64,000 nucleotides of DNA. Source: Opitutia bacterium (GTDB lineage Bacteria > Verrucomicrobiota > Verrucomicrobiia > Opitutales > Opitutaceae). The stretch's first letter is position 1, and each line of letters starts with the position of its first letter. Below are positions 37,601-46,161 of this stretch, piece after piece. Both the position numbers and the translations under genes were made by a program. A model generated the notes under the pieces. It did not search any database, was not told where the DNA came from, and saw only the letters and a program-made list of their open reading frames with translations. Location: assembly GCA_947474365.1 (NCBI GenBank), contig CANJIU010000002.1, forward strand, positions 114,298 to 178,297. The letters are read 5' to 3'.

Positions 37601-39602
37601 GCCGCTGCCGACCTCAGGAGTGCTGGGCGCGCTCGACGCTGCGATTACGTCGAAGGGTCTGTACGAGGTGGGCATCAAACTCGGAACCGATTCGACGTTC
37701 TGGTTCGATGTGTTCACGTTTCCCAAACCCAGAATAGCCGTGGACGCAAACCGCGACGGGGTGATTGCGTTCGACGCGAGCGATGCGACCACATCGGAGA
37801 AGCCGTATCGGTTTTGGATTAATGATGATATTGATCGGGAACATGCGGTGGATGGCAGCGACTCGGAGCAAGACGACATAAGTCCCGCCGAGGCCGCGGC
37901 GAACAACTGGCAGCCCGATTGGAAAAACGACTACATCAAATCCAAACGCGACCTTGAGGACTTTGTGCGGCTGTGGATTAGCACCAGCGGCATCAACGAC
38001 TCGATCAGGAGCGGCCAGTTGTTCCTTGGCTTGAAATGGACCAACGTCACCGGAACACCCGCGATCAAGCTCTACCCGCATATCGATCCTGACGGCAGCA
38101 CAAAATACCTGACCGATGACTCGATGGCCCAGCAACAGCTCGATGGGATTCTTGGCGTCGTCTTGAGCCATGCCATTCCTGATGGGCGTGACGATGACCG
38201 CGCTGGTTCGCATACGGTTATCGAGGGTGACGGAGTGTTTGTCTTGCCCACCTTTCTTTTTTACAATCTGACGGAAGCCAAGGCGAAGACTTATCTGCTC
38301 TTCGAAGGCTGCAAGGCGGGCAAGGGCCAGCTCAAGCTTGTCATTCTCAAGAAAGATGGGACGAACTACACGGAAATCGGTGACGGCGGTAGCGTGCGGC
38401 TCGACCTCAAGAAAATCGGCGACATGTATGAACACTGGTCCGTCGGCAACGGCAGCGGTGCGACACCTGATCAAGTAGCGGGCCGCATCGCATCCGAGAC
38501 CGGAAGTAGCAGTGCCTTCAGTTACACGACCAGCAGTCCCGAAGAGCAGAAATATGTCCTTTTCGTTCACGGCTGGAACATGGAGAAATGGGAGAAGGAG
38601 CGTTTCGCCGAGACCGCTTACAAGCGCCTTTACTGGCAGGGCTACAAAGGCCGCTTCGGCCTCTTCTCGTGGCCGACGACGAACAATTTTGGCAGCGTGA
38701 TGACAGCGATCCTCGATAACACAAATTTTGATCGGGGCGAGTACAGCGCATGGCGCTCGGCTGCGCTGCTGCGGCAGTTGTTGCAGACGTTGAACTCGGC
38801 TTACGGTGGCGAGCTTTACGTGCTTTCGCACAGCATGGGCGGCATAGTCACGAGCGAGGCTTTGCGATTGCAAAGCGATGCCAACGGCGGGCGAATCGCC
38901 AAAGTATATGTCGCGAGCCAAGCGGCGCTCTCGGCTCACGCCTACGACGGCACATTGTCGGATGCAGTGGGCTCGTCCAATGCTCTCCAATGGAACTACA
39001 ACCATCCGCAAGTCCCGAACGGCACACAAAATTACGGCCCACAGACGGCCAACGTTTACAAGAACTGGACTGCGTTTGTGCTGAATGGGTCGGCGGTCTC
39101 ATCGTCGGCCGTTGGCACGTTGGTCAACTTCTACAATGAGAACGATTGGGCGCTGTCGGCTCCGGTGTGGCAGTTCAATCAGATCACCAAGCCAGATTTT
39201 GCCGACTCGCCCAACTTGCTTTGGGAATACTACTACGTTGGAGACTTCACCGGTGTTCCTGCCAACGACGGCTTCCGCAAAGTAGGCAAATACACGAATC
39301 TGTCGGGCGAGGTTATCCTTGGTCCGGGCAACCGGACGACGTTGCAGGATCGCTACGAGATCATGTCGTTTGATTCCGAGTCGCGCGTGAAGGCCTTTGG
39401 TGCGACACCGAATATTAGTCAGGGAATCAGTGGGGCGGTAAATCTTCGTTCAAGCGCGATCTGGCCAGCCGACCCTGACAATCACAGCGCCCACAAGTGG
39501 CACAGCGGCGAGTTTCGCTCCACAATCCAACGTCAGCGAAATTACTGGAAGGCGCTATTGAGCACCGACGCGTTCAACATCCCGACCACCACACTGCCAT
39601 GA
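34671..39602 (+). CDS. Giant secreted multidomain protein with C-terminal lipase-like alpha/beta hydrolase
   Basis: A 1643-residue exported protein. Signal peptide to about residue 37 (SSLMA-ND). Beta-rich N-terminal region, then a cadherin-like putative Ig domain (He_PIG, about 446-527), a fibronectin type III domain (about 531-617), a glycine/valine-rich repeated beta segment (about 804-934) and a calcium-loop-like D-A-N-R-D-G (about 1020). The C-terminus is an alpha/beta hydrolase: oxyanion H1300-G1301-W, nucleophile S-H-S1388-M-G-G; the acid may lie in N-E-N-D-W and the histidine in H-S-A-H-K-W near the end. Probably a cell-surface or secreted esterase/lipase with adhesion modules. Coupled to both neighbours by ATGA overlaps. 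GC drops in the last third. Confidence 0.7.
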   Translation: MNIFKSTRPIGAFFQRWLLRPCLYSSAFLAVSSSLMANDVQWVSLSMPATAAGGSTLTITATVTNTGGEQWGSDHYLAMRDDSGAVVALESVEWVAPGETVTREIHYGLPNPVGTATFTFTFQALEHNVEWFGAIDTRSVVVTETPPYVYTGMQLSPTTFSDAAHPLISTSDGVVAAPYFRLRAKVIDGTRYGFHLANEWKRNNYPVDTVRGLAPGDYATCALYWVTYSSYWGAVQSIGRERRVPITVRHAVELTAEAFHDTSPPNVYFGGRLAGTYRLYATFRNGQGTWETAGGLNNNNTRIGALPPAGLYSASLFYRKFDGGMNVIETSEVHTVPVTITSGPVQVLSEGGAIMDWTYENDDGWVLTGYSENTHWFYIPIAGTLRLRTNGVVDLSGSLRGMTGTEILAETPLAVSAGEWLSVTVTGTTASGYYGISGEVTPGFTAPTVTGASTAAGVVGSPFSSYTASANGTGPLVFSASNLPAGLSIDPGMGVIIGTPTAAGTYPAWIAVANAAGSSGRWVSFTIAPAIPPGKPTALVPVTIGSSVITLYWNAPTGSPAAASYEVEANNVSFGTTTDRTMTLTGLTPGTLYNLKVRAASAAGVWSQWSADYIAATAPAVAPGRSASVWMELPHRQRDPNNGVLNSLYYTGVQDEILPFAPDGVIGFRWVDYQPSYTISAIGYDDGISLNDYWSFFNSSGADGSSVFAPRFAMPPLLFANLTSLIASVEATYATKEGETYQVYEDPVGSPVFSPTNLDLLGEEFPSPSTGTHSVIFPNYELISVYRPSFYVVRRGKPIGGARITLSGAGPTTVGIRTVGGSSVPTAGPITIGGMTIDVGVGTGSVAFPGGGTISINGGVVSVAGIAGLPNGPIVGTVGLGGLGSVEVDTVGNATVTVGGGVPVMSGVVIRANAAGGGEIALANGVGISVSSAGRMGLTLPPGTDPTTVQAVDIATRILSVGAGAVISVRDALGVITPLPTSGVLGALDAAITSKGLYEVGIKLGTDSTFWFDVFTFPKPRIAVDANRDGVIAFDASDATTSEKPYRFWINDDIDREHAVDGSDSEQDDISPAEAAANNWQPDWKNDYIKSKRDLEDFVRLWISTSGINDSIRSGQLFLGLKWTNVTGTPAIKLYPHIDPDGSTKYLTDDSMAQQQLDGILGVVLSHAIPDGRDDDRAGSHTVIEGDGVFVLPTFLFYNLTEAKAKTYLLFEGCKAGKGQLKLVILKKDGTNYTEIGDGGSVRLDLKKIGDMYEHWSVGNGSGATPDQVAGRIASETGSSSAFSYTTSSPEEQKYVLFVHGWNMEKWEKERFAETAYKRLYWQGYKGRFGLFSWPTTNNFGSVMTAILDNTNFDRGEYSAWRSAALLRQLLQTLNSAYGGELYVLSHSMGGIVTSEALRLQSDANGGRIAKVYVASQAALSAHAYDGTLSDAVGSSNALQWNYNHPQVPNGTQNYGPQTANVYKNWTAFVLNGSAVSSSAVGTLVNFYNENDWALSAPVWQFNQITKPDFADSPNLLWEYYYVGDFTGVPANDGFRKVGKYTNLSGEVILGPGNRTTLQDRYEIMSFDSESRVKAFGATPNISQGISGAVNLRSSAIWPADPDNHSAHKWHSGEFRSTIQRQRNYWKALLSTDAFNIPTTTLP

Positions 39603-40708
39603 CCACGCGGCGCAAAGCCCTCATTATTGTCGCGCTCCTTGTGGTGTTGCTCTTGGTGTTTTGGCTGTGGCGTCGACAGACGACGCCGGGACAGCGGACG
39701 GTGTCGACGCAGGCAGCGACCAACTCCGTAACATCCAAAACGGAACAAGGCTCGGCGAGTGGTGCGCAATCTTCGAGCGCGTCCACATCGCAACAGCTCG
39801 CGACTCCTACCACGCGAAAACCAAGTCCGGAGCTGAAGCGCACATTCGAAACGCTGAATCACAATCCGATTGAGTTTTACGGCCGTGCCCTCGACCAGTT
39901 TGGCGTGGCCGTTGCCGGAGCGGAAGTGACAGGCAGTGTGCTATACAACACTGGCACGGCGTCGGGGCGGAAGGTGGCCTCTGCCACAACGGATTCCAAC
40001 GGCTACTTTCAATTTGCCGGGTTGGAGGGACAAAGTCTCGGCATCGATCTCAAGAAATCCGGCTACGAGTTTAACGCGCGCAATACGCTGTTTTGGTATT
40101 CCTATTTTGAGGCCGACCACAAACGGCACCAGCCCGATTCGAGAAACCCCGTCATCTTCATCCTTTGGAAAAAACAGGCCGCCGAGTCTTTGGTGCATTA
40201 CGACACCGACCACGATATCCCCGCAGATGGAACGCCCATCAGAATCAATCTTGTGACCGGGCAAATCGGAGGACAGGACGCCGATCTCGTCGTGACCGTC
40301 TCGCGGACGCCACTGCTCCTGCGTTACGGCGAGCAAGGCTTCGCGTGGACGGCAACAGTCGAGGTTGTTGACGGAGGTCTGATGCGAGCGGGGCAAAAGG
40401 ACTATTACAATCTTGCCCCCGAGTCGGGCTACGTGCCGCGTTTTGAGTTTACACAGGGGGCACAGAATGTGCACGCCGCACAGGACGAAAAAATCAAATG
40501 GATCTGGACTCGTGCGGTCTCGGACGAATTTTTTATCTCCAGTCGGAGCGGAAAGAATTTTGCGCGCGTTTCACTCCGCATCATGGCAAACGCCGACCGC
40601 AAGGAAGGTGACAACGTCGCCGCAGTCCGAACCACCGTTTGGTTGAATCCGAACGGGTCACGCAACTTGGAATTTGATCCCGCGAAAGCAATCAAGCAGC
40701 AGCCGTGA
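39599..40708 (+). CDS. Membrane-anchored protein with carboxypeptidase regulatory-like fold
   Basis: A 369-residue protein; the ATG at 39599 overlaps the stop of the giant gene (ATGA). One N-terminal transmembrane helix (about residues 7-23) is followed by a Ser/Thr/Ala-rich linker (about 28-73) that should span the envelope. A transthyretin-like/CarboxypepD_reg domain follows (about 90-150, with G-R-A-L-D-Q-F-G-V-A-V-A-G-A-E-V and S-N-G-Y-F-Q-F-A-G-L). The rest is beta-rich and not recognised. It may anchor or present the secreted hydrolase encoded just before it; that is inference from position only. Base composition is near 50% GC, below the neighbours. Confidence 0.6.
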   Translation: MTTRRKALIIVALLVVLLLVFWLWRRQTTPGQRTVSTQAATNSVTSKTEQGSASGAQSSSASTSQQLATPTTRKPSPELKRTFETLNHNPIEFYGRALDQFGVAVAGAEVTGSVLYNTGTASGRKVASATTDSNGYFQFAGLEGQSLGIDLKKSGYEFNARNTLFWYSYFEADHKRHQPDSRNPVIFILWKKQAAESLVHYDTDHDIPADGTPIRINLVTGQIGGQDADLVVTVSRTPLLLRYGEQGFAWTATVEVVDGGLMRAGQKDYYNLAPESGYVPRFEFTQGAQNVHAAQDEKIKWIWTRAVSDEFFISSRSGKNFARVSLRIMANADRKEGDNVAAVRTTVWLNPNGSRNLEFDPAKAIKQQP

Positions 40709-40713
40709 CGCCG

Positions 40714-41589
40714 ATGAAAATCACCCCTCTCCCCAGCCGTATCTTTATCATTCCCGTCGCACTCGCGTTGGCCGCGTCGTTGCACGCGCAGTCAAATGCG
40801 ACGCCCCCGGCGCTCGGCTTGCTTCGTCTGAAAGCCACCGCGAAGGCGAACGACGCCGCGCCGCTCGCTCCGGGCAAGTACGCCGTCGACGATCTCTCGA
40901 CCGGCGCCACGACCGGCGTAACCAAGACGAAGAAGGACGACGTCGATCTCCTCACGCTCGACGGCACCAAGGAATGGTCGCGCCCGCTCCGCGGTTCGCC
41001 GCGCGATGTGTCCTTCGTTTCGTTCCAACTCCATGCCTCGGGATCGACCGTGGTCGACATCGGGGGGGCCCGGCTTGGCCTCACGCTCAGTCCGGCCGGT
41101 GGCAGTCTTCAACTCATGTACGACGATTCCGCGAGCGGTACGCTGCAATGGAAGCCGCTTAACGTCCACCTTGGTACTGGCAAATATGGTGGCAGGACAC
41201 TCGCTCCGCTTCCGACCCTCACCGTTCGCCTCGATCCCGGAGCGGGCACGTGGGACCTGTTTTCCGGCAGCCGGCTCCTGGCCGACAATTTGCCGATGAT
41301 CGTAGCGAACAAGGACCGGCGCCAGTTTCTTGTACGGGCTGGTGGCGAGGGCGCGTGGCTTGCAGGCCTGGTGATGGCCGACGAAAATCCGCTCTACGAG
41401 GATGCCAACGCCAATGGGATCGACGACACCTTTGAACGACAAAAACGCGGTGCGCTGGCGGCAACTTCCACCAACGCCTCTGAGCGCACGGCCCTCGCGC
41501 AGGAATGGAAAGAGGCGCAGCGGCAAAAGGCCCCGCCGGCCCTGTTGGTGAAACGACCCTTTGCGGATGCGGTGGTTGCCGGCCGGTAG
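40714..41589 (+). CDS. Exported hypothetical protein, last gene of the four-gene cassette
   Basis: A 291-residue protein starting with a signal peptide (MKITPLPSRIFIIPVALALAASLHAQ). An in-frame GTG at 40705 would overlap the previous stop; the ATG at 40714 gives the better leader. The mature part is beta-rich with a central L-x-x-x-x-D-P-G-A-G-T-W-D-L-F pattern seen in lectin/LamG-like folds, then E-D-A-N-A-N-G-I-D-D-T-F-E, a type of calcium loop, and a charged C-terminal helix. GC content returns to the level of the rest of the window. No function can be assigned. A stem-loop follows directly. Confidence 0.6.
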   Translation: MKITPLPSRIFIIPVALALAASLHAQSNATPPALGLLRLKATAKANDAAPLAPGKYAVDDLSTGATTGVTKTKKDDVDLLTLDGTKEWSRPLRGSPRDVSFVSFQLHASGSTVVDIGGARLGLTLSPAGGSLQLMYDDSASGTLQWKPLNVHLGTGKYGGRTLAPLPTLTVRLDPGAGTWDLFSGSRLLADNLPMIVANKDRRQFLVRAGGEGAWLAGLVMADENPLYEDANANGIDDTFERQKRGALAATSTNASERTALAQEWKEAQRQKAPPALLVKRPFADAVVAGR

Positions 41590-41620
41590 CGGCCAAGCGC
41601 TGTACGGGCCGCCTTTCTTC
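41589..41620 (+). terminator. Terminator-like stem-loop after the cassette
   Basis: GCGGCC pairs with GGCCGC across a 12-base loop, followed by CTTTCTTC. The first stem base is the last base of the stop codon. A second small hairpin (CCCTC/GAGGG) lies just beyond. Together they probably end the cassette transcript. Confidence 0.5.
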
Positions 41621-41795
41621 ATCCCTCGTGAGGGGAGTACTCCAGAGGTGGACATATTGCCGTTCCTCCGCCAATCATGGCCCGAATGCTGAAAGTTGAA
41701 GAGAACAGGACTTGGCAAGGAATGCGTCATCGTCCGCAACGTTTGCACAGCCGCAGCCTGCCTGCCTGTGCCAGACTGTGCGCCCCACCACACCC

Positions 41796-43202
41796 ATGAC
41801 TGCCACGACTGACGGCACCACGGCCCGCACCGCCTCCCTCGACCTCGATTTGATTCGGAAGTATTCGATTCCGGGTCCCCGGTACACGTCTTATCCGCCG
41901 GCGACGGGCTTTGCCGCGGTGAATGAATCGCTGCGGCTGGACGAGGCGATTGCAGATGATAACCGGCCGGGCGGCGGGCCGCTCTCGCTGTATTTTCACC
42001 TGCCCTTTTGCGAGTCACGATGCTGGTTCTGCGGCTGCAACACCGTCATCACCCGCCGCCGGGATTCTGCCTGCGAGTACTTGGATGATCTCGAGCGGGA
42101 GATGCGGCTCACTGCGGCGCGGATGGACACCACGCGTCCCGTGACGCAAATCCACTTTGGTGGTGGCACGCCCACGTTCTTTCCGCCGGAGGAGTTGTGC
42201 CGGCTTGGGAAGCTCATCCGTGAGCTGTTTCCGGTGCGGGCGTCCGATTGCGAGTTCAGCGTTGAGGTGGATCCGCGCCGTCTCACCCGGGACCATGTGG
42301 TCGCGCTGCAGGAGAGCGGGGCGAATCGCGCCTCGCTCGGCGTGCAGGATACCAACCCGCGGGTGCAACTCGCGATCCACCGGATTCAGCCGCAGGCGGT
42401 CAACGAGCAGGCCTTCGCCTGGCTCCGCGAGGCCGGCTTCGGATCGATCAACGTCGACCTGATTTTCGGGCTCCCGCTGCAAACTCCCGAGACGTTTGCG
42501 GTCACGATCGATGACGTGCTGCGGCTCGGCCCGGACCGGCTTTCGGTGTTCAGTTACGCCCACGTCCCGTGGATCAAGCCTGCGCAGAAGATTTTCGACG
42601 ACCGCGCGCAATTGCCGGGCGCCGAGGAGAAGTTGGCGATGTTTGCGACTGCGCACGAGCGTCTCACCGCCGCCGGCTTTGTGGACATCGGTTTGGATCA
42701 TTTTGCGCGGCCCGACGATTCGCTTGCGATGGCGCAACGTGCGGGGACGCTGCACCGCAATTTTCAGGGGTACAGCACCCAGGCGGGAGCGTCGCTTTAC
42801 GGGTTTGGGATCTCGTCGATCTCCTCAACCCCCGACTCTTACCGTCAGAATCACAAGACTATCCCCGAATGGCGGGCCGCGCTCGATGCCGGCTTGCTCC
42901 CGGTGGAGCGGGGACTGCGTCTGACCGCCGAGGACCAACGGCGGCGGGTCATCATCATGCGTCTGATGTGTGACCGGCGCCTGGACTTTGCGGCGGTTTC
43001 CAAGGAACTGGGCCTCGATTTCAGTACGGTGTATGCGCGGGAGTTGGCGAGCCTCGCCGATTTGCAGGCCGACGGTCTGGTGCGGGCGACCGGCGCCGGG
43101 ATCGAGGTCACTGCGCGAGGCGGCCCGCTGCTGCGGGTGATTGCGATGCGCTTTGACCCGCTCTTTGTTGCCGGACCGCGGCGGCACGCCCAGGCAATTT
43201 AG
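41796..43202 (+). CDS. hemN: Oxygen-independent coproporphyrinogen III oxidase (radical SAM)
   Basis: A 468-residue cytoplasmic enzyme that converts coproporphyrinogen III to protoporphyrinogen IX without oxygen. The ATG at 41796 was chosen over an in-frame start at 41712 because HemN proteins begin shortly before K-Y-S-I-P-G-P-R-Y-T-S-Y-P, here at residues 22-34. The radical SAM cluster motif is C72-E-S-R-C76-W-F-C79-G-C81, the C-x3-C-x2-C-x-C form of true HemN and not of HemW. The C-terminal HemN domain is present. No Fnr box is seen upstream. It fits the anaerobic respiratory genes further along, with the oxygen-dependent step gene hemY 3 kb downstream. Confidence 0.93.
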   Translation: MTATTDGTTARTASLDLDLIRKYSIPGPRYTSYPPATGFAAVNESLRLDEAIADDNRPGGGPLSLYFHLPFCESRCWFCGCNTVITRRRDSACEYLDDLEREMRLTAARMDTTRPVTQIHFGGGTPTFFPPEELCRLGKLIRELFPVRASDCEFSVEVDPRRLTRDHVVALQESGANRASLGVQDTNPRVQLAIHRIQPQAVNEQAFAWLREAGFGSINVDLIFGLPLQTPETFAVTIDDVLRLGPDRLSVFSYAHVPWIKPAQKIFDDRAQLPGAEEKLAMFATAHERLTAAGFVDIGLDHFARPDDSLAMAQRAGTLHRNFQGYSTQAGASLYGFGISSISSTPDSYRQNHKTIPEWRAALDAGLLPVERGLRLTAEDQRRRVIIMRLMCDRRLDFAAVSKELGLDFSTVYARELASLADLQADGLVRATGAGIEVTARGGPLLRVIAMRFDPLFVAGPRRHAQAI

Positions 43203-43320
43203 TTTGTTCGAGCGGCAGCGGGCCTGCGCAATTACATCAAGCAGTGCGCGTTCAATCGCAAACCGTGCGCAGCCCGCTGGCGTCAAAACGCCGATAGTTG
43301 AGGGAAACCCCTTCAACCCC

Positions 43321-44301
43321 ATGAATCTCGCGACTGACTACCTCGGTCTTCGCCTGAGGAACCCGCTCGTCGTCGGAGCGTCGCCATTTTGTGATGACAC
43401 CTACGTCGCGCGTCGCCTGGAAGATTCCGGGGCGGCGGCGCTGGTTATGCGCTCTCTATTTGAAGAACAGCTGGATCCGCCGCCGGTTCTCCGCCGCCTG
43501 CCGGGGCAGTCTGCGACGGAAGCGATGGAATCCTTTCCCGACACTGCCGACTACCAGCTTTCGCCCGAGCGCTACCTGCGGCAGGTCGAACATCTGAAGT
43601 CGCAGCTCTCGATTCCTGTGATCGCGTCGCTGAACGGCCACCGGCCCGGCAGCTGGATCGGGTTTGCGGAGCGGCTGGAGCAGGCCGGGGCCGACGCGAT
43701 TGAACTCAACTTCTATCAGGTTGTCACCGCACCGGCGATTGCAGCGGATCAGGTTGAGACCGAGATGCTGGAGACTGTCGGATTGATTACAGGGGCGGTG
43801 AAGATCCCAGTTGCCGTCAAACTTTCGCCCTTCCATGCGTCGGTCGCGCAGCTTTCCGTCGCGCTGGAACTCGCGGGCGCCGCCGGCATCGTGGTGTTTA
43901 ACCGTTTTTATCAACCGGACATCAACCTCGAGGATGTCGAGGTTCAGTCGACGCTGCGGCTTTCCGAGCCGTCGGAACTGCTTCTCCGGCTGCGCTGGCT
44001 CGCCATTCTTTCGCCGCAGCTGCGCGCCTCCCTTGCGGCAACGGGTGGAGTTCACGCGTGGGGTGATGTCGCCAAGTCGATCCTTGCCGGCGCCAATGCG
44101 GTGCACGTGGTGTCGGTGGTGCTCAAGCACGGCCCGCCGGTCATCTCCACCCTCTTGCATGGACTGCAGTCGTGGATGCGCTGCCATGGCTACGAGGATG
44201 TCCAGCAGCTGTGCGGCCTGTTGAATCTCAAACGTTGCGGCGACCCCGCCGCTTTCGAACGGGCCAACTATATTCGTACGCTGCAGAGTTGGAAGGTGTG
44301 A
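43321..44301 (+). CDS. Dihydroorotate dehydrogenase-like flavoprotein
   Basis: A 326-residue TIM-barrel protein; the ATG at 43321 gives the family N-terminus (M-N-L-A-T-D-Y-L-G-L-R-L-R-N-P-L-V-V-G-A-S-P). It belongs to the DHODH-like group often annotated beside pyruvate-ferredoxin oxidoreductases. The class 1 active-site stretch N-x-N-x-S-C-P-N is not seen; the equivalent strand reads A-I-E-L-N-F-Y, so pyrimidine synthesis is unlikely. FMN binding is supported by the late A-T-G-G-V-H and A-N-A-V-H-V-V segments. The true substrate is unknown. It follows hemN by 118 bases and may be co-transcribed with it. Confidence 0.82.
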   Translation: MNLATDYLGLRLRNPLVVGASPFCDDTYVARRLEDSGAAALVMRSLFEEQLDPPPVLRRLPGQSATEAMESFPDTADYQLSPERYLRQVEHLKSQLSIPVIASLNGHRPGSWIGFAERLEQAGADAIELNFYQVVTAPAIAADQVETEMLETVGLITGAVKIPVAVKLSPFHASVAQLSVALELAGAAGIVVFNRFYQPDINLEDVEVQSTLRLSEPSELLLRLRWLAILSPQLRASLAATGGVHAWGDVAKSILAGANAVHVVSVVLKHGPPVISTLLHGLQSWMRCHGYEDVQQLCGLLNLKRCGDPAAFERANYIRTLQSWKV

Positions 44302-44404
44302 CGCGCCCCCCGCCGGTGGGACCAAGATCTGGCAAAGAATCGCCAAGGGCTGCGGAGATCTTCCGCCCCAAAGCGCCGATAATAATGGGGTCAACCAAGC
44401 AACC

Positions 44405-44632
44405 ATGGTCGCCCCAAAAACTCCCTATGATCAGGACATCTGTGCGGTGTGTGGCAAGGTCACCGCCGGGGGGCCAAGTTTCATGCGGGTGTATTTGGAG
44501 CGTGGACGGCTCGACTTCTGCACTCCGTCCTGCGCGGCCGTCTTCAACGGTAATTCCGAGCGCTTCGACGGCAGGCCGCAGCTGACAGATAGTCCGCCCG
44601 CCGTCGTCCGGCCCGAAGTTTGGTCGGATTGA
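44405..44632 (+). CDS. Small zinc-finger-like protein
   Basis: A 75-residue protein with a C-x2-C pair (I-C-A-V-C-G-K) and a second cysteine pair (D-F-C-T-P-S-C-A-A-V-F), a TRASH/MYM-like arrangement that would bind one zinc. The rest is polar and the C-terminus proline-rich. It may be a metal-sensing or nucleic-acid-binding mini-protein. It has no clear operon partner; hemN and the DHODH-like gene are upstream. Not matched to a named family. Confidence 0.6.
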   Translation: MVAPKTPYDQDICAVCGKVTAGGPSFMRVYLERGRLDFCTPSCAAVFNGNSERFDGRPQLTDSPPAVVRPEVWSD

Positions 44633-44771
44633 CGAAGATCGCAGACTGCCCGGCCCGGCCCCATAAGCCCGATAAAACGGCGGTTTGGCTCACAATTGGC
44701 TGGTCGGCGCCGCCGGCGGATGCAAACGTTCGTCGAACTTCAACGACGGTTCCCCAGCATAATTGACAATC

Positions 44772-45050
44772 ATGACAACTCGGATCGGCTTGTTCACCCA
44801 CAAGGAGAAAATCAAAAAAGGTCAGCCCTCCTCGACTGCTATCTACGTCGAGGTCAGCACCGCGGCGGAACTCGCCGCCAAAGTGGTCGCGTTGGGAGCA
44901 AAGCGGGCGGGCCTGATGTGCCGCGACCGTGCAGGCGTCACCCGGCTGGAAGGTAAGATGTTTGAGCCGGCTGAATTGGGCGCCAAGCAGTTCGAATGGC
45001 TGACCGCCAAGCCGGAGGCCTTCGAGACCCGCGGGGTTTTCTACGAGTAA
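44772..45050 (+). CDS. Hypothetical small protein
   Basis: A 92-residue cytoplasmic protein starting at the ATG at 44772 (MTTRIGLFTHKEKI); a TTG three codons upstream is the alternative. The sequence alternates short strands and helices (S-T-A-A-E-L-A-A-K-V-V-A-L-G-A-K-R-A-G-L-M) in the manner of a small alpha/beta fold. There are no catalytic motifs and a single cysteine. The frame has normal high-GC third positions, so it is likely real. Function unknown. Confidence 0.55.
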   Translation: MTTRIGLFTHKEKIKKGQPSSTAIYVEVSTAAELAAKVVALGAKRAGLMCRDRAGVTRLEGKMFEPAELGAKQFEWLTAKPEAFETRGVFYE

Positions 45051-45266
45051 GAGATTTCCGTGCGGTGGCCCTGGTTGTTTCCGGTCATCCGACGATGAAG
45101 AGTCGGCGTGTCAGCCACCCCGGGTTTAGGTCTTGGCTCGTAGCGTCCGGTGACCATCGGTTTCGGCGCCCAATCCAGCCTGGCCGTTTCCTCCCCGACC
45201 GTCGCGAGAATTAAGCAGCTGCTCCGGTCGTTCCACCCTGTTTGCCTTCGCCTCCCTTTTCGCGTC

Positions 45267-46130
45267 ATGAGCCTATTCGATCGCCTCCGGCCCAAATGGA
45301 ATCACTCCGATCCGGCGGTGCGCGAACAGGCGGTGCGGGAACTCGACGATCAGGCCGTGCTGGAAAAGATCGCGCTTGAAGATCCCTGCGACGCGGTCCG
45401 ACTGGCGGCGGTTGATCGATTGAAAGTACAGGATGTCTTGGGTTCAATTGCGCGGGGTTCGACTGCCCTGGCCGTGCCCGCCATGAAAAGGCTGACCGAC
45501 CGGTCGGAAGTTGTGCGAACCGCCAACATCGCCGAACAGTCGATCGTGCGTGAAATGGCGGTGGAGCGAATTGACGACGGGGCAACCCTGCACCGCATCG
45601 CCGCCTCCGACCCTGACGCTCGTGTCCGCCTGAAAGCGCGAACGCGAAGTCCGTTTCCCGACCCAACCCGCGATTTTATCCGACGTCGGCTGTCGAAGCT
45701 GCGGCCCGCACCACGCCCGCCCGATGTCGCGGCGGAATTTTCAGGGACACTCGAGGAGGTCTGTGCCTCGTTGATTGGAGATACGCGGTTTAAGATCAAC
45801 GGGGGGATCGAGCACCACGACCCGGCCGCTGCGACGGCGCACGACCAGACCAAGGCACCGTTTGGCGGTTCAGCGGACGACAGCGACGCGGCGCCGGAGT
45901 TGTCCACCCAGTTTTTGGCGTTCAAGCGTGGGGAGCGCGGTGAACCTGCCCGAACCGGTCTTGCCGCTTATTTTCAAATCAAGATCTGGCGGACGGATCG
46001 AGATGTCTACGAGTACCGCGCATTTGAAAAACGCGTCGATGTCAGCCCGGACACGGCGAAGTGGAGCCGGATCTCAAGCGGAACAGCCGCGGGGGAGCTT
46101 GCACCGGAAGGCGGAACCGCCGGAGGCTAG
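45267..46130 (+). CDS. HEAT-repeat protein of unknown function
   Basis: A 287-residue protein; the ATG at 45267 begins MSLFDRLRPKWNHSDPAVREQAV. Four to five short HEAT-like helical repeats cover about residues 12-140, each with a D-P-x-x-x-V-R-x-x-A-V pattern. The second half (about 165-287) is less regular and ends in a glycine-rich tail. HEAT repeats form protein-binding solenoids; the partner is not evident. It converges with hemY. Confidence 0.7.
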   Translation: MSLFDRLRPKWNHSDPAVREQAVRELDDQAVLEKIALEDPCDAVRLAAVDRLKVQDVLGSIARGSTALAVPAMKRLTDRSEVVRTANIAEQSIVREMAVERIDDGATLHRIAASDPDARVRLKARTRSPFPDPTRDFIRRRLSKLRPAPRPPDVAAEFSGTLEEVCASLIGDTRFKINGGIEHHDPAAATAHDQTKAPFGGSADDSDAAPELSTQFLAFKRGERGEPARTGLAAYFQIKIWRTDRDVYEYRAFEKRVDVSPDTAKWSRISSGTAAGELAPEGGTAGG

Positions 46131-46161
46131 AATTTTTAGAGCTGTGTCCGCGACGAGACAC

